Source: JADJYF01 sp043782755 (GTDB lineage Bacteria > Pseudomonadota > Gammaproteobacteria > Ga0077536). From it: a DNA stretch of 64,000 bases. Each line of letters begins with the position of its first letter. Position 1 is the stretch's first letter. Location of the stretch: positions 9,789-73,788 of the forward strand of contig JAYWAC010000199.1 of assembly GCA_043782755.1 (NCBI GenBank). Direction: 5' to 3'. Both the position numbers and the translations under genes were made by a program. Under the pieces are notes generated by a model. That model was not told where the DNA came from, searched no databases, and saw only the letters and a program-made list of their open reading frames with translations. Shown here piece after piece: positions 55,601 through 62,259 of this stretch.

Positions 55601-58570
55601 GGCATTGCCGCTCATGGTCAACACATTACTGGCACCAATCGAGGACGTACCGGTCGCGGTCAGGGCACCGACATTGCTGATACCACTGCCCTTGATATCG
55701 ATGGCTTCGGTGCTGGCCAGCACCAGGTTGTTCAAGTTCAAGGTGCCGGTAGCGGACACCACCGTGTCATCGGTCGCGTCACCGAGGCTGTTGGCAGTGG
55801 TGATGGTGAGCGTGCCGTCATTGACGGTCAGCAAACCTGCGTAGGTGGTTGCGCCGATACTGAAAGTCTGCGACCCGCTGCCGGTCTTCACGATCGAGAT
55901 ATCGTCGGCGGTGTTATCGAAGACGGTGCCACTGAAAGTCTGAGCATTGCCGCCATTGATGGTCAGCGTGACAGGGTTGGCGCCGGGGTCGTCATTGCTG
56001 ACCACACCGCTGCCCGCCAGACCGGTCACAGTCTGATTGGTAGTCTCCATCTCGAAGCGCGCGGTCGCGCCGCTGATATTCAAGATGCTATTAGCGAATA
56101 CGTTGTCGACGCCGGCGACGATGCTGCCGGCACTCAAGGTGGTGGTACCGGAATAAGTGCTGGAGTTGTTCAGAGTCAGCAGGCCGCTGCCGAGTTTGTC
56201 GAAGCCGAAAGTCGCGCCGCTGATCACACCATTCAGTATCAACTCGGTGCCCGGCACGTCGATGTGGCTGTTGGCGGTCAGCGCGATATTGCCGTCGAAA
56301 CTGGCAGAACCCGTACCGCGCAAGGTGCCGCCGGCCAAGGTCAAGGCTTCGGCGCCGACACTGACGTTGTCGAGATCGAGCGTGCCCGTGCCACTGACGG
56401 TGGTGCCGCCATTGGTGGTACCGAGACCATCGGCATTGGTGACATGCAATACACCGGCGCTGACGGAAGTCGCACCGATATAGCCATTGGCCTCGCTGAG
56501 CGTCAGCGTGCCGTCGCCAATCTTGCTCAAGGCAGTTGAACCGACGATCAATTTACCTGCCACCTGGGTGGCGGTGCCGGCGCGGATATCGGCGCTGAAG
56601 GTCGCGCCACCCGTGGTGATCTCACCGAAAGAGCCACCCGTACCGGAGATCAGCGTGACGGACCCGGTAGTCGCGCCGCCGATATTGGTTTTCACGCCAC
56701 CGGCAGTCAGCGTGCCGGACGCGGCGCTGAAGGTCACCGCGCCGCCCTTGGTCTCGATGATGTCGTTCTGATCGGCGAACACCACGTTGCCGCCGGTCGA
56801 GCGTAGGGTCAGGCTGCCGGTGGTGAGATCGAGATGAACCGCGTTGTTGGTGGTGACTGCGCTGGACGAGGCGCCCGTCACATCATTGACCGTGAGCAGG
56901 CCCGTCGCTTCGAGAATGATGTTGGTGGTGACAGCGAGGCTGTCGACCTTGCCCCAGCTTATGGTGTTGGGCGCGGCGTCGGCTTCGCCCGCAGCCAGAT
57001 TCGCGTCGACATTGGAGATAGTGCCGTCCAGAGAACCGCCGTTATTGGCGTCGATGATGGTGAGGGTCGACGGATCGAGCAACAGTGTGCCGGGCGCACC
57101 GCGCGCTGCACTGGTATCGACCTCACCGGCGAAAGTCAGATCCTGTTTGCCCGACACTTCCACCATCCCACCATCGCCACCGCGCTTGCCGCCCTGCGCG
57201 GAAATCTTGCCATGAAAGCGCGTGCTGTCGTCGGACCAGACCACGACCTTGCCGCCGTCGCCGGTGCCGGTGGCGTCGGCCTTGAGAGTGGCCGCGCTGC
57301 CGACGAAGACTTGTTTAGCGTTGGTGATACTCGAATTCGCACCGTGCAGGTCGCCGCCGAGCAGCGCTTCGCCACCGCCCTTGTGACCGGAGACATTTAG
57401 CGCGGCATCGAAATTGAAAGCGAGCTGTTCGGCTGTCGCCTTGACGCGACCGCCGGTGGCGCGCGTGCTGGTCGCCGAGACCTGACTGCCTTGATTGAAG
57501 TCCAGCTTGGTGCGGGCTGCGACATCAATGCTGCCGCCATCACCGCCGCGCGCGTCGGCGGCGAGCGTGCCGCGATTTTCGATTTCATTGCCACGGATGG
57601 CGATCTGCCCACCCTTGTCCGTGGCGGTTGCGGCCGAGGCGTCGATGGTGCCGGTGTTCAACACCGACGCGCCGGATCCTGTACCGACCAGCAGAATCTT
57701 GCCGCCGCTCTTCTCGATGCGGCCAGCCTTGAGCACGCCGGCATTGTTGATGGCCTTGTCGAACACGCCGGCCGCTGCGCTCGCCGTGATCAGAATCTGG
57801 CCACCGTCGGCATTGATCTGACCACTGTTGGCGACCTGGTCTGCAAGCTTGGCGGCGTTGTCGATGACCGCCTTGTCGACTTTGAAACGCAACAGCCCAT
57901 CGCCATCGAAATCGACCGTGGCCTGTTCACCCGCCAGCAGATTGACGCGGCCGGCGGTGGCCATGATTACGCCTTCGTTGGCGACGGATTTGCCGATCAG
58001 CGCGACATCGCCGCCCTTATCGGCTGTGATGCTGCCCTGATTGACGACGCGACCATCACCGCCGTCCTGCGCGCTCAGCTGGTAGCGACCACTCATGAAC
58101 TCATCGATGCCGACGTGCATCGCGCCCGCAATCAAGCCGCCGACGTTCACTTCCGCGCCGGGCCGGAAGAACACGCCATTGGGATTCATCAACACGACTT
58201 GGCCATTGGCCTTGATCTGGCCAAATATCTCGCTCGGCTTCTGATCGAAAATGCGGTTTAGCGCGCTGGACTTCGCGTTAGGTTGCTGGAAACGCACCTG
58301 CTCGCCCTTGGCAACATCGAAGCTCTGCCAGTCGATGGCGGTGCGCTGGCTGTGCTGGCTGATGGTGGTGACACGGTGGGCGGCGTCCTGACTGATGTTG
58401 GCGCGGCCGGCACGCACCTGACCGCCGACCGGCGCAGCGGCGAGCGGCGCGCTGGCAAAGGTCGCGACGAGTCCGGGCAGAAGCGCGAGCTGCACTGAAC
58501 GGGCGAGCCGCGTGAGACGGAATGGCGACCGTGCCGCAGCGCCGTCGGCGATGTGATTACGCATATTCAT
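43679..58570 (-). CDS. Giant two-partner-secretion exoprotein (TpsA), filamentous-haemagglutinin-like with autotransporter-type repeats
   Basis: About 4963 residues. A signal peptide (residues 1-46) leads to a TPS/haemagglutination-activity domain of about 250 residues (IDWQSFDVAKGEQVRFQQP, QVVLMNPNGVFF near residue 128), the signal recognised by TpsB. Roughly residues 680-3150 are autotransporter-associated beta-strand repeats (LTKSGSGTQ..., SGGTL...); eleven units carry NLAGFDQ or a close variant. About 3520-4190 has RTX-like GGAGNDTL motifs and repeated TVTGANAGTIDD. The only cysteines I see are C4728 and C4734 (QCEDAEGCA). A coiled coil and a Pro/Ala/Asp/Glu tail end at LHRRY, with no beta-barrel. 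The ATG at 58570 has GGAG 7 bases upstream. It is probably a surface fibre or adhesin exported by the TpsB at 58823-60841. Ligand unknown. Confidence 0.93.
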   Translation of the reverse strand: MNMRNHIADGAAARSPFRLTRLARSVQLALLPGLVATFASAPLAAAPVGGQVRAGRANISQDAAHRVTTISQHSQRTAIDWQSFDVAKGEQVRFQQPNAKSSALNRIFDQKPSEIFGQIKANGQVVLMNPNGVFFRPGAEVNVGGLIAGAMHVGIDEFMSGRYQLSAQDGGDGRVVNQGSITADKGGDVALIGKSVANEGVIMATAGRVNLLAGEQATVDFDGDGLLRFKVDKAVIDNAAKLADQVANSGQINADGGQILITASAAAGVFDKAINNAGVLKAGRIEKSGGKILLVGTGSGASVLNTGTIDASAATATDKGGQIAIRGNEIENRGTLAADARGGDGGSIDVAARTKLDFNQGSQVSATSTRATGGRVKATAEQLAFNFDAALNVSGHKGGGEALLGGDLHGANSSITNAKQVFVGSAATLKADATGTGDGGKVVVWSDDSTRFHGKISAQGGKRGGDGGMVEVSGKQDLTFAGEVDTSAARGAPGTLLLDPSTLTIIDANNGGSLDGTISNVDANLAAGEADAAPNTISWGKVDSLAVTTNIILEATGLLTVNDVTGASSSAVTTNNAVHLDLTTGSLTLRSTGGNVVFADQNDIIETKGGAVTFSAASGTLTAGGVKTNIGGATTGSVTLISGTGGSFGEITTGGATFSADIRAGTATQVAGKLIVGSTALSKIGDGTLTLSEANGYIGATSVSAGVLHVTNADGLGTTNGGTTVSGTGTLDLDNVSVGAEALTLAGGTLRGTGSASFDGNIALTANSHIDVPGTELILNGVISGATFGFDKLGSGLLTLNNSSTYSGTTTLSAGSIVAGVDNVFANSILNISGATARFEMETTNQTVTGLAGSGVVSNDDPGANPVTLTINGGNAQTFSGTVFDNTADDISIVKTGSGSQTFSIGATTYAGLLTVNDGTLTITTANSLGDATDDTVVSATGTLNLNNLVLASTEAIDIKGSGISNVGALTATGTSSIGASNVLTMSGNATIGGSGTLTLLTTIDNGGTRALTKTGSGTLVLAADNSADFIGAAGTITVNAGLLKVTDAGGLGDALGGTTVANDAQLEFALGADATIAENLSIEGNGGGSAALRHSTANTLTLSGTITLTNVGATDDTTIDVANAGGVLEVGALSDGAASLSLTKIGAGSLVMTAAQNYNGLTHVSAGRLQAGIANVLTNGTGLDMGASGVFNLAGFDQSIAKLDGAAGAVVTNDAGASADTATLTITGGGGSYAGDITENGSDTLSLLKSGTGTQSLSVATGSYDGTTTIIGGTLSIITAASLGSNTGATTANGGTLELNGVSLSGSETIHLGGTGNAGIGALSETGTASIDSGNSVVLDGDTSIGGAGTLTIGAVISESGSPRALTKIGAGSLILAGNNTYTGATTVSAGTLAAGAADVLDNSSGLNLSVSGARFNLAGFDQSLKKLDGVTGTVVINDAGASADVATLTITAGGGSFAGNLTQNGSDILTLTKSGTGTQILSGGGSTYTGNTIVSGGTLQAGANNVLGPGDLNLTAAGATFNLAGFDQTVDALDGVAGSVVTNDAGNTANSATLTVTGGGTYAGDITENGTDTLSLTKSTGGVLTLSVGTGSYDGVTSVTGGELTITTAASLGTAVGGTLVNGGTLNLSSLNLASSEAISLGNSSALLGTGVSSIAASNTITLTADATISSVGVFTINAAIGESGVRSLTKAGAGLVTLIGNNSYSGSTTVNEGTLAAGATNVLDNSTGVNLSVSGATLNLAGFDQSIAKLDGVAGAVVSNDVGNTGDVATLTITAGGGAYAGDITENGSDTLSFTKSVTGTQSLAVVNGTYGGATTISGGTLSISTGASLGTATGQTTANGGTLNLNGVALASTETLNLSGTGNGGVGALTSTGTVSLAATNTVNLSGDATIGGAGTLTMNAAIGESGGARSLTKAGTSSLVLANAANSYSGATIIAQGALVAGAADVLDNSAGVNLSTAGASLNLAGFDQAIAKLDGVAGTTVTNNSVAVADSATLNITGGGGSFAGNLTEVGGDTFSLTKSGTGTQILSGGGNTFTGVTTISGGVLKAGVANLLAQSAGLNISNAGAIFNLAGFDQSIVKLDGVAGAVLTNDVGSTGDVATLTITGGGGSYAGNITENGTDTLSVTKSTSGTQVLSVGTGTYDGATTVTGGTLKVTTAASLGSSSGGIVINNAANAGATLELATPGGTTIADAITFSGGNNPTLLHSTVGTTTVTGGMVMTSAGTANISQAAGTLAVTTVGISGAGTLTKSGPGTLQLGVATTLGGLDLSQGVLAIGLANALAASTNLTLAAGTTFNLHGFNQTIASLSGTGTVTNDDAVGTSNAAATLTIAAGGGSFAGDITESADDVLSLTKSGTGTQVLASTNSYTGVTTVSGGTLAAGAANILTNSAGLNLTTSGATFNLAGFDQSIVAVTGVAGAIVTNNAGNVGDVATFTITGNGGNYAGNITQTVTDTLSFTKAGTGTQILSGSGNTYSGATTVNGGTLQAGANNVLGATSGLILNGAGATFNLAGFDQLLGKLDGAAGTVVTNNAGNIADVATLTITGGGGSFSGDITENGSDTLSLTKSGSGTQTLAVATGSYDGATTVSGGTLLINTAASLGNASGQTTASTGTLDLGGLALASSETINLTGSGAGGAGALIGSNAVAAGNAIVLTGTGAIGTTATLTINAVIGGSGNLSKVGAGTLVLSGNNSYAGGTTIAQGTLAAGAGNVLDNSSGVSVASGARLNLAGFNQALTKLDGVAGSVVTNDAGGGGSAATLTISGGGGSYAGNITQNALDDLSLTKSGSGAQSLSVVSGTYAGATSISGGTLSISTAASLGTTAGQTTANGGTLDLNGLALASSESVNLSGSGNGGVGALTATGTSSLANSVSVTLIDNATLGGAGTLTINTAIGESGGARSLTKSGAGTLVLSNGANTYSGATNVAQGTLKAGVADVLANSSGLNLTASGAIFNLAGFDQTVSKLDGVAGSVVTNNSAAVADTASLDISGGGGSYAGDITEVGGDTLSLSKSGSGTQTLTVGTGSYNGVTLISGGTLRAASTASLGSATGSTTVNGGTLEVAFTGTSNEDLSLNGNGDGGSGALKASNTGTLSGAVNLATAATINVDDGAAGNIDFTISGTISGGAGNTLSKIGPDTLVLSGNNSYAGDTQINAGVLKLGAAGGVGNAGAITIAVGATFDINDQNATIGSLGGGSGTLDLGLGSLAAADDLDLSGITVVVAASGSANQTLRAGTDGSGSLTIDSLSKASNGNLTLVSPTFIHISGDVAVNDGNLSINNAFELAGDLTASGNITLAGVGTLDGAVAQTLDAQGGTLSTVGLTKTAGAAGNLILAGSTAITATGDIDVQSAGDDLIIADNITTNSDLSAARNVIFQGAGTSTFNGAGAQTITAGSGAIRDTAGAVLAKSGGANLILDAGSTLGVSRVNALGVALTGGSALEATSGGDVFVTSAVSLTVENLDTGAGADSVDIRTTGASAALTLAGPYTDVATDNFTLVAARDLNFTSNTLTVSSLDASFGQSGTASNFNIDEIVSATAPGGFTIVGGASSGDRIDASGLGVDLDFISTALNAGSIGNGLVVDSFTAVETVIGGAGNDTLAGNNTYTVTGANSGTASGLSGTWSGIENLTGNAGANTFNLATGGSLSGTIDGLGGHDTLSYGTRATAVTIDLANLTATDIGNFANIETLVGGSGSGDRLIGTDNDSNWTVTGANAGTIDDTSVGAPSSVEFDFSGFEQLQGGSGADSVTIAVAGSVSGNVDGGAGLDTFTYQTRGTAVTVNLQSGSAADGSSTFANFSGFESFIGSAATNDKLVGRNQQSAWDLTGSGAGTIDDTPNGAPDGTPEFTFTDFENLQGGSAVDTFTAATGGALSFGQLAGGAGNDVFIIIANGGSNTTLTANILGENGNDTVLFGAHETSPPTNPSSGEFSRLIGSINLGTGVDTLDYSGSDLVLVNAVTDNDSGSGQAGTVRDATISSPPDLPLISGTYFDVDGVIGNGTQLQGADIDTVWIITGNGRGRYGNTFATATTTFENFSIRGGNKRDIFIFKEEGSSNITPQLFVGIDGGDFVAGTASTHNFMLGSSGADQFTVTGANALTVTITGSSGAATTSAININHIGDAGLSLTTGFSETGGDAVTLQAGTTWAGNILTNGGNDTVTFGAGARVAGSLNLGAGNDLVDVSAYTSAITARISSATNAGMNATSSTFAGDFSGVETLTLGSGNDAVTLTGAPSGTTNTINMGAGAKDELKSLVDATWILSSDGAGVLRGVPGAASDQLAFSGVDALTTSGNGVLSVPGAPASVVGTVTASSLSFAQSNVDVGNLGLRVVGDINNNAPLTLTATGSGDITVRGNVTVNGAFGSNVAGGKATFDNVVTNGADQSYDGDTLLRGNITARDVRFGANAELQGAVTGRNLNFNGATILGVDVSAQDLHFNGPLTIKNTVKLASSSNIFDFNDQVLADVGVTLSIVPTANTDMFIDLVDGPGHIAADKFGNFKGTLAIGGQFAAAPGGDVLKGTVLSAPADYITVSESLLTGGNLLLIGSTVDFSKGNNITVGAGAPGDGTIVVMALGDKVQAGNDGLPGGVKLGNISAPTSGNTVTFTGGRVMLAATNEVQNSTNMIMNLAGGEVLVAQGARATKTRIDFNVRSRAQASTTNVTATALIGSLTALGAPANLLQNTRASFPNPAAILTILQAVAFVDSSLFEEDLTLFGVMGDGIAKSLDQCEDAEGCAPSVTEEQLATLIDGLDQRIAAIEKSMASGATPKDKGEALLSQYRAELASYRDYQTQLHAYLEKQKKNDVGGDEFQDVIEAEEKPDTGAQPPAAAAGKDSKAAPAADLPSLEEGSEDLFAPLEEAPATPPVKAAPEPPPADVDEGFETLEQSPAPAARPTTKPTAPPAKKDAAPADDFDELEELPDTELLNEVLAPSAVNQLAGLVRLDAEGAVIWSGDVILPTLHRRY
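49675..55000 (-). repeat. Internal repeat array of the TpsA gene in two unit lengths
   Basis: Eleven copies of the NLAGFDQ-type anchor (one reads NLHGFNQ) start near 54983, 54309, 53991, 53337, 52659, 52338, 51657, 51329, 51017, 50360 and 49690. The intervals are about 312-328 bases (four times) or 654-681 bases (six times), i.e. about 106 or 222 residues. The long unit contains the short one plus a second block with STGTLDL-, LASSETINL- and GGAGTLTIN-like segments. Copies are diverged at DNA level but clearly homologous. This tract is coding and in frame throughout. Confidence 0.75.
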
Positions 58571-58695
58571 GCGGTCGCTCCTTCCTCGGCATTCGAGATC
58601 GATCGAATGTCCGTGGCCCATGATGGTGTGCGGGCCGTGTTGTAGTGTGATTCAAGCGCCGCACATCGGCGGGCGGCTGAGAAACTGCCGCGCTT

Positions 58696-58724
58696 AACAT
58701 AGTGCGCGCCCCAGCTACGCGAAA
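58696..58724 (-). promoter_or_regulatory. Possible promoter of the TpsA gene
   Basis: On the minus strand TTTCGC (58719-58724) and TATGTT (58696-58701) are separated by 17 bases. They lie in the 252-base gap between tpsB and tpsA, giving a leader of about 120 bases. The -35 match is weak, so read-through from tpsB may contribute. Confidence 0.35.
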
Positions 58725-58822
58725 CCGTTACATATTCCCGCATACCCGCCGACGGCGGTGTGCAGGCCTTGCGCACCTTACCGTCACGTCCTCCGGTCTG
58801 ACGCCGCACACCCGTTCCTCGC

Positions 58823-60841
58823 TCAGAAGAACAGGTTGAAATCCAGCCAGTATTTCGGTCCCCAGCCGCCTTGCGGACGCGGGCTGCTGCCGACCGGTGC
58901 GGCCATGGTGAGCTTGGTGGAAAACCGCTTGGGATTATTGAACGACAGTGCGACACCGACGGAATTGAAATTCCCAGATTTGCGTTCGGTGGGCGTGAGC
59001 GCGCTGTTCAGATAGCCCGAAGCGACATCGTAAAACATAGAAAACTGCACCAGCTCGCCCCAGGTGCGATTGCCGAAAGCCGGCACGTCGGAGATAAACG
59101 GGGCGTTGATGATCCACTCCACCGAACCGAAAATAGCGCGATCGAACAATTTCTCGGTTGGACGATAGCCGCGCACGTTGTCCGGACCGCCGACGTCGTA
59201 TTGCTCGAGCGGTACCAGCAGATCGGGCGACCACATCACCTCGGTGGTGAACAGCAGGTTGTGATTCTTGAGTTTGTCCCACAGCGGCGTCAGTGCCTGG
59301 AAGCGCGACAGTCGCAGCATGACCTTGTTGAAATCGCCTTCGGCGAACTTGCCGTTGCCGCCTTGGCGGGTCGGCGGTACGAAGGCTGGGTTCTTGCCCA
59401 TCGCGCCGAACAGATCATTAAAACCGTGGGAGATCTCGAGACTGCCGGTATTCAGTCCGCCAAAGCGCGCATCGACCGAATCGAAATTGAATTCACCCGA
59501 AGCGACCGCCAAGCTGTCGATGTTCTGCTTGCGGCCATCGGCCTTGGTGCCGCTGCGTTTCTTGGCAAAGCGCGCGGTGGCGCTGAAATTCATTAGGCGG
59601 CTGCGGATGAAACTCTTGGTCAACGAGACGTTGTAGTTGCGAATGTCGCTGTGGATTTTGGCGTCGCGAAACTGACCGCCGACGTCGAATTGATTGCGGT
59701 CCGCGCCGAAGCCGAGCTGGGTGTCATATAGCAGCGGGATCGGGATCTGATAATCGAGCGCATAGAACCAGGTGTTGGCCGGCGCCACGGTGCGCTGGAT
59801 GGTGGTGGTGAATTTGTCGCCCTGACCGAGCGGATCGTTGACCGTCACGCGGCCGAGCTCACGATTGAGGCCGGTCTCGCGGATGCCATGGTTGTCCCAA
59901 CGCAAGGCCGCCTCGACACGCTTCTCGTCCTGCACCTTCAACATCATGTCAGCGCTACCGACGCGGGTGCCGGGCTGGAACACACCGAAAGACGACAAGC
60001 CCGGGTTGTCCGACACGGTGAGCAGCGCGGTCTCAATCGATTCCTTGGTCACCGGCTCGCCAACGAGCTTGCCGAATGGTCGCGTTAGCACGGCGGGCTT
60101 GTACATCTTGTTGCCCTCGGTCACGACTTTGCCGAGCACGCCTTCCATGACCTGAATCTTGACCTCGCTACTTTCCACCGACTGCACCGGCACAAAGGCT
60201 TGCGCCAGGATCAGGCCATGGTCGCGGTAGTACTTAGTGACGGTGTCGGCTACTTCCTGCAGGCGACCGACGGTGAAACCGTCCGGCCGCTCAGCGAGTT
60301 TGGCGTCGATCAGGGCCTGCACCTCAGCGACCGCGATGTTGTGCTTGGGCCGGTCGATGACGCCTTCGAGCACGAAGCGCTTGACCTCGACCTTGTCGCC
60401 ATCGTCGATTTCCAAAGGCCTGTCGGCCAGTGCCGGCACCGAGAAGGTCTCGGGCGGCGGTGCCTTGGGCGGCTCGCGCGGCTTCTCGCCGGGTCGGATC
60501 GCGCCGGGCTTGGCCGCGTCGGGGAGATCGACGGCGGCCGCTAACGAGCTTTCATTGACGGCCATGGCGGCGGCCAACTCGGGGCGCGCCGGGCCGGGCC
60601 GCGCGCTCGGCACTGCGGCAGAAGACGCAGGAGAAAGTTCTTGTGTAGCCACCACTTGCGGACCAGCCACCGACATATCGAAGGCTGGACGGATGGCTCC
60701 GGGACGGGCCGTGGCGAGATTGTCATCTGGTTCGACGACGGCGGCAAACGACAGGCTCGCACGCGCCACGATGCCTGCCATGCAAAGTGCATGCAGGCAG
60801 CGCAACGCTGGCCCTCGCCTAGAGTCGCCCACTATATGCAT
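58823..60841 (-). CDS. TpsB outer-membrane transporter (FhaC/ShlB/HecB family)
   Basis: About 672 residues. Signal peptide to about residue 34, then an unusually long Pro/Ala-rich linker (about 35-145) containing ARPGAIRPAF, ARPGPARPEL and AKPGAIRPGE. POTRA-type domains begin at KVEVKRFVLEGVI and run to about residue 300 (KIQVMEGVLGKV). A 16-stranded barrel follows, with the family signature GPDNVRGYRPTE near the end and a terminal aromatic NLFF that directs outer-membrane assembly. It exports the giant TpsA encoded next. The ATG at 60841 is preferred to a TTG at 60853; neither has a strong ribosome site. A good promoter lies at 60912-60941. Confidence 0.93.
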   Translation of the reverse strand: MHIVGDSRRGPALRCLHALCMAGIVARASLSFAAVVEPDDNLATARPGAIRPAFDMSVAGPQVVATQELSPASSAAVPSARPGPARPELAAAMAVNESSLAAAVDLPDAAKPGAIRPGEKPREPPKAPPPETFSVPALADRPLEIDDGDKVEVKRFVLEGVIDRPKHNIAVAEVQALIDAKLAERPDGFTVGRLQEVADTVTKYYRDHGLILAQAFVPVQSVESSEVKIQVMEGVLGKVVTEGNKMYKPAVLTRPFGKLVGEPVTKESIETALLTVSDNPGLSSFGVFQPGTRVGSADMMLKVQDEKRVEAALRWDNHGIRETGLNRELGRVTVNDPLGQGDKFTTTIQRTVAPANTWFYALDYQIPIPLLYDTQLGFGADRNQFDVGGQFRDAKIHSDIRNYNVSLTKSFIRSRLMNFSATARFAKKRSGTKADGRKQNIDSLAVASGEFNFDSVDARFGGLNTGSLEISHGFNDLFGAMGKNPAFVPPTRQGGNGKFAEGDFNKVMLRLSRFQALTPLWDKLKNHNLLFTTEVMWSPDLLVPLEQYDVGGPDNVRGYRPTEKLFDRAIFGSVEWIINAPFISDVPAFGNRTWGELVQFSMFYDVASGYLNSALTPTERKSGNFNSVGVALSFNNPKRFSTKLTMAAPVGSSPRPQGGWGPKYWLDFNLFF

Positions 60842-60911
60842 AAGACCATTCAATAAGCCCGCTAACGCACTGAATAACTGGGCCTACTTCGGCGCCCATC
60901 GGACCTCGGCG

Positions 60912-60941
60912 AGTATAGCAACGTCCTTTCGAGTGCGGCAA
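60912..60941 (-). promoter_or_regulatory. Likely sigma-70-type promoter of the TpsB gene
   Basis: On the minus strand TTGCCG (60936-60941) and TATACT (60912-60917) are separated by 18 bases. The -10 matches TATAAT at five of six positions. The expected transcript start is about 60905, giving a leader of about 64 bases before the ATG at 60841. Confidence 0.5.
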
Positions 60942-60995
60942 CGGCCGAGCGGGCCTAGCGCCACCGCCAGCGATCAGACCAGCCCCGCCACACCT

Positions 60996-62024
60996 TTAGG
61001 GCTGGACGGCAGCAGTCGGCGCGGCGGCCGGTGCCGGCGCGGCCTGCTTGATGAGATCCTGACGCCAAGTCTCGAGCGCGTCGGCAGCCGGCGCCTCGAC
61101 CGGATACTCTTTCTCTATCTTCTCGATCGCGGCCTGACGGACCTTGGCCATCGCTTCCTGCACCATGCGTGCGCGCAACTGATCCCGTACGCGCTCGAAG
61201 TCCAGCATCTCCGCTTCAACGGTCGCGCCACGTTTCAAGATATGCAGGCCAGTCTCGGACGCTATCGGCTCGCTGACCTGGCCAGTCTTGAGTTTCTTCA
61301 GGGCCTCGGCTATCGGCGGCAGCAGATCGGCCGATTTGAGCAAGCCCATGTAGCCATCGTTGACGCGGCTCGCCTCGTGAGCGGAATACTGCTTGGCCAG
61401 CGCGCCAAAATCGCCCTTGCCGCCACGCAGCTCGTCGGACACGCGGTTGGCCCGCGCCCAGGCAGTCTTGACTTCCTTATCGGGCGCGGCGGGATCGAGC
61501 GGGATAAAGATCTGCCACAGATGCACTCGCTCCGGCACGCGGAAGGCATCGGGATTCTTGTCATAGGCTTCGCGCACCTGGCTGTCGCTCGGGAATTTCG
61601 GATCGAGATTCACGCGTACCACCTGATTCAGATAGGACTCGACCAGCACACGCTGGCCGGCACGCTCCATGACGGTTTTGATCTGCGCGTTCTCATCAGC
61701 CTTGTTGGCATAGGCCGCCTTCAAGACCGCCTGATTGAGGGTTTCCTGATGCACGAACTGTTTGAAGACATCGGCGGAAGTCAGGATCTCGTTGCGACGC
61801 GGTGCATCGACGATACTCAATACCTCGCCGAGCAGCTTGGCATCCAGCGTGGCGGTCGTGGAGCGGGTTTTAGCTTCGCTGGCGGCCGCTTTTACGGCGG
61901 GGGTATGTGGCTCTTTGGCCGCTGCGATCGTGTCGGGCGCGAGCAGGAAGCGCTGGCCGAGTGCGCCAGCAACGATGAGTAGCGCGCCGAACAAGAGTGC
62001 GGCGGGGGTCGACAGATTTTTCAA
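60996..62024 (-). CDS. Membrane-anchored parvulin-type peptidyl-prolyl isomerase of the TPS locus
   Basis: 342 residues. A single N-terminal hydrophobic segment (AALLFGALLIVAGALG) acts as a signal anchor. An Ala/Lys-rich linker and a helical SurA-like N-domain (about 60-160) lead to a parvulin domain (HLWQIFIPLDP, GDFGALAKQYSAHEA, GYMGLLKSADLLPP, SEPIASETGLHILK), and a C-terminal Pro/Ala-rich tail. It should work in the periplasm as a chaperone or isomerase. The start is TTG at 62024: GGGAG lies 8 bases upstream and no ATG follows before the membrane segment. It is the first gene of the TPS run, 154 bases before tpsB, and most likely keeps the giant TpsA unfolded in the periplasm, as Bordetella Par27 does for FHA. 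Confidence 0.9.
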   Translation of the reverse strand: MKNLSTPAALLFGALLIVAGALGQRFLLAPDTIAAAKEPHTPAVKAAASEAKTRSTTATLDAKLLGEVLSIVDAPRRNEILTSADVFKQFVHQETLNQAVLKAAYANKADENAQIKTVMERAGQRVLVESYLNQVVRVNLDPKFPSDSQVREAYDKNPDAFRVPERVHLWQIFIPLDPAAPDKEVKTAWARANRVSDELRGGKGDFGALAKQYSAHEASRVNDGYMGLLKSADLLPPIAEALKKLKTGQVSEPIASETGLHILKRGATVEAEMLDFERVRDQLRARMVQEAMAKVRQAAIEKIEKEYPVEAPAADALETWRQDLIKQAAPAPAAAPTAAVQP

Positions 62025-62259
62025 GGCACTCGCTCCCGAAGTCGCACATTGCGACGATGGACAGGGATTCTAGCCGGCAATTCGAACCCGCGCGAAGCGT
62101 GCAGCGCGCCGTTAGCAGCCCTTGCCTGAAACAGAAATTTTGTTGATGCTGAGTAGCTTATTCCATAAACTTCGGCGCACCCTCAAACAACGCACCTGCA
62201 CGCGGAACGCGAAGATCCGCGCCACCAATGAACTTAAGGCCCGACGGCAACGAGAGCGA

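Noticed and set aside
43601..58261. Many long plus-strand frames opposite the TpsA gene, including one of 521 codons at 54974-56539
   Set aside because: They mirror the Gly/Thr/Ala-rich repeat codons of tpsA, have no ribosome sites or family motifs, and overlap a complete 4963-residue gene on the other strand.
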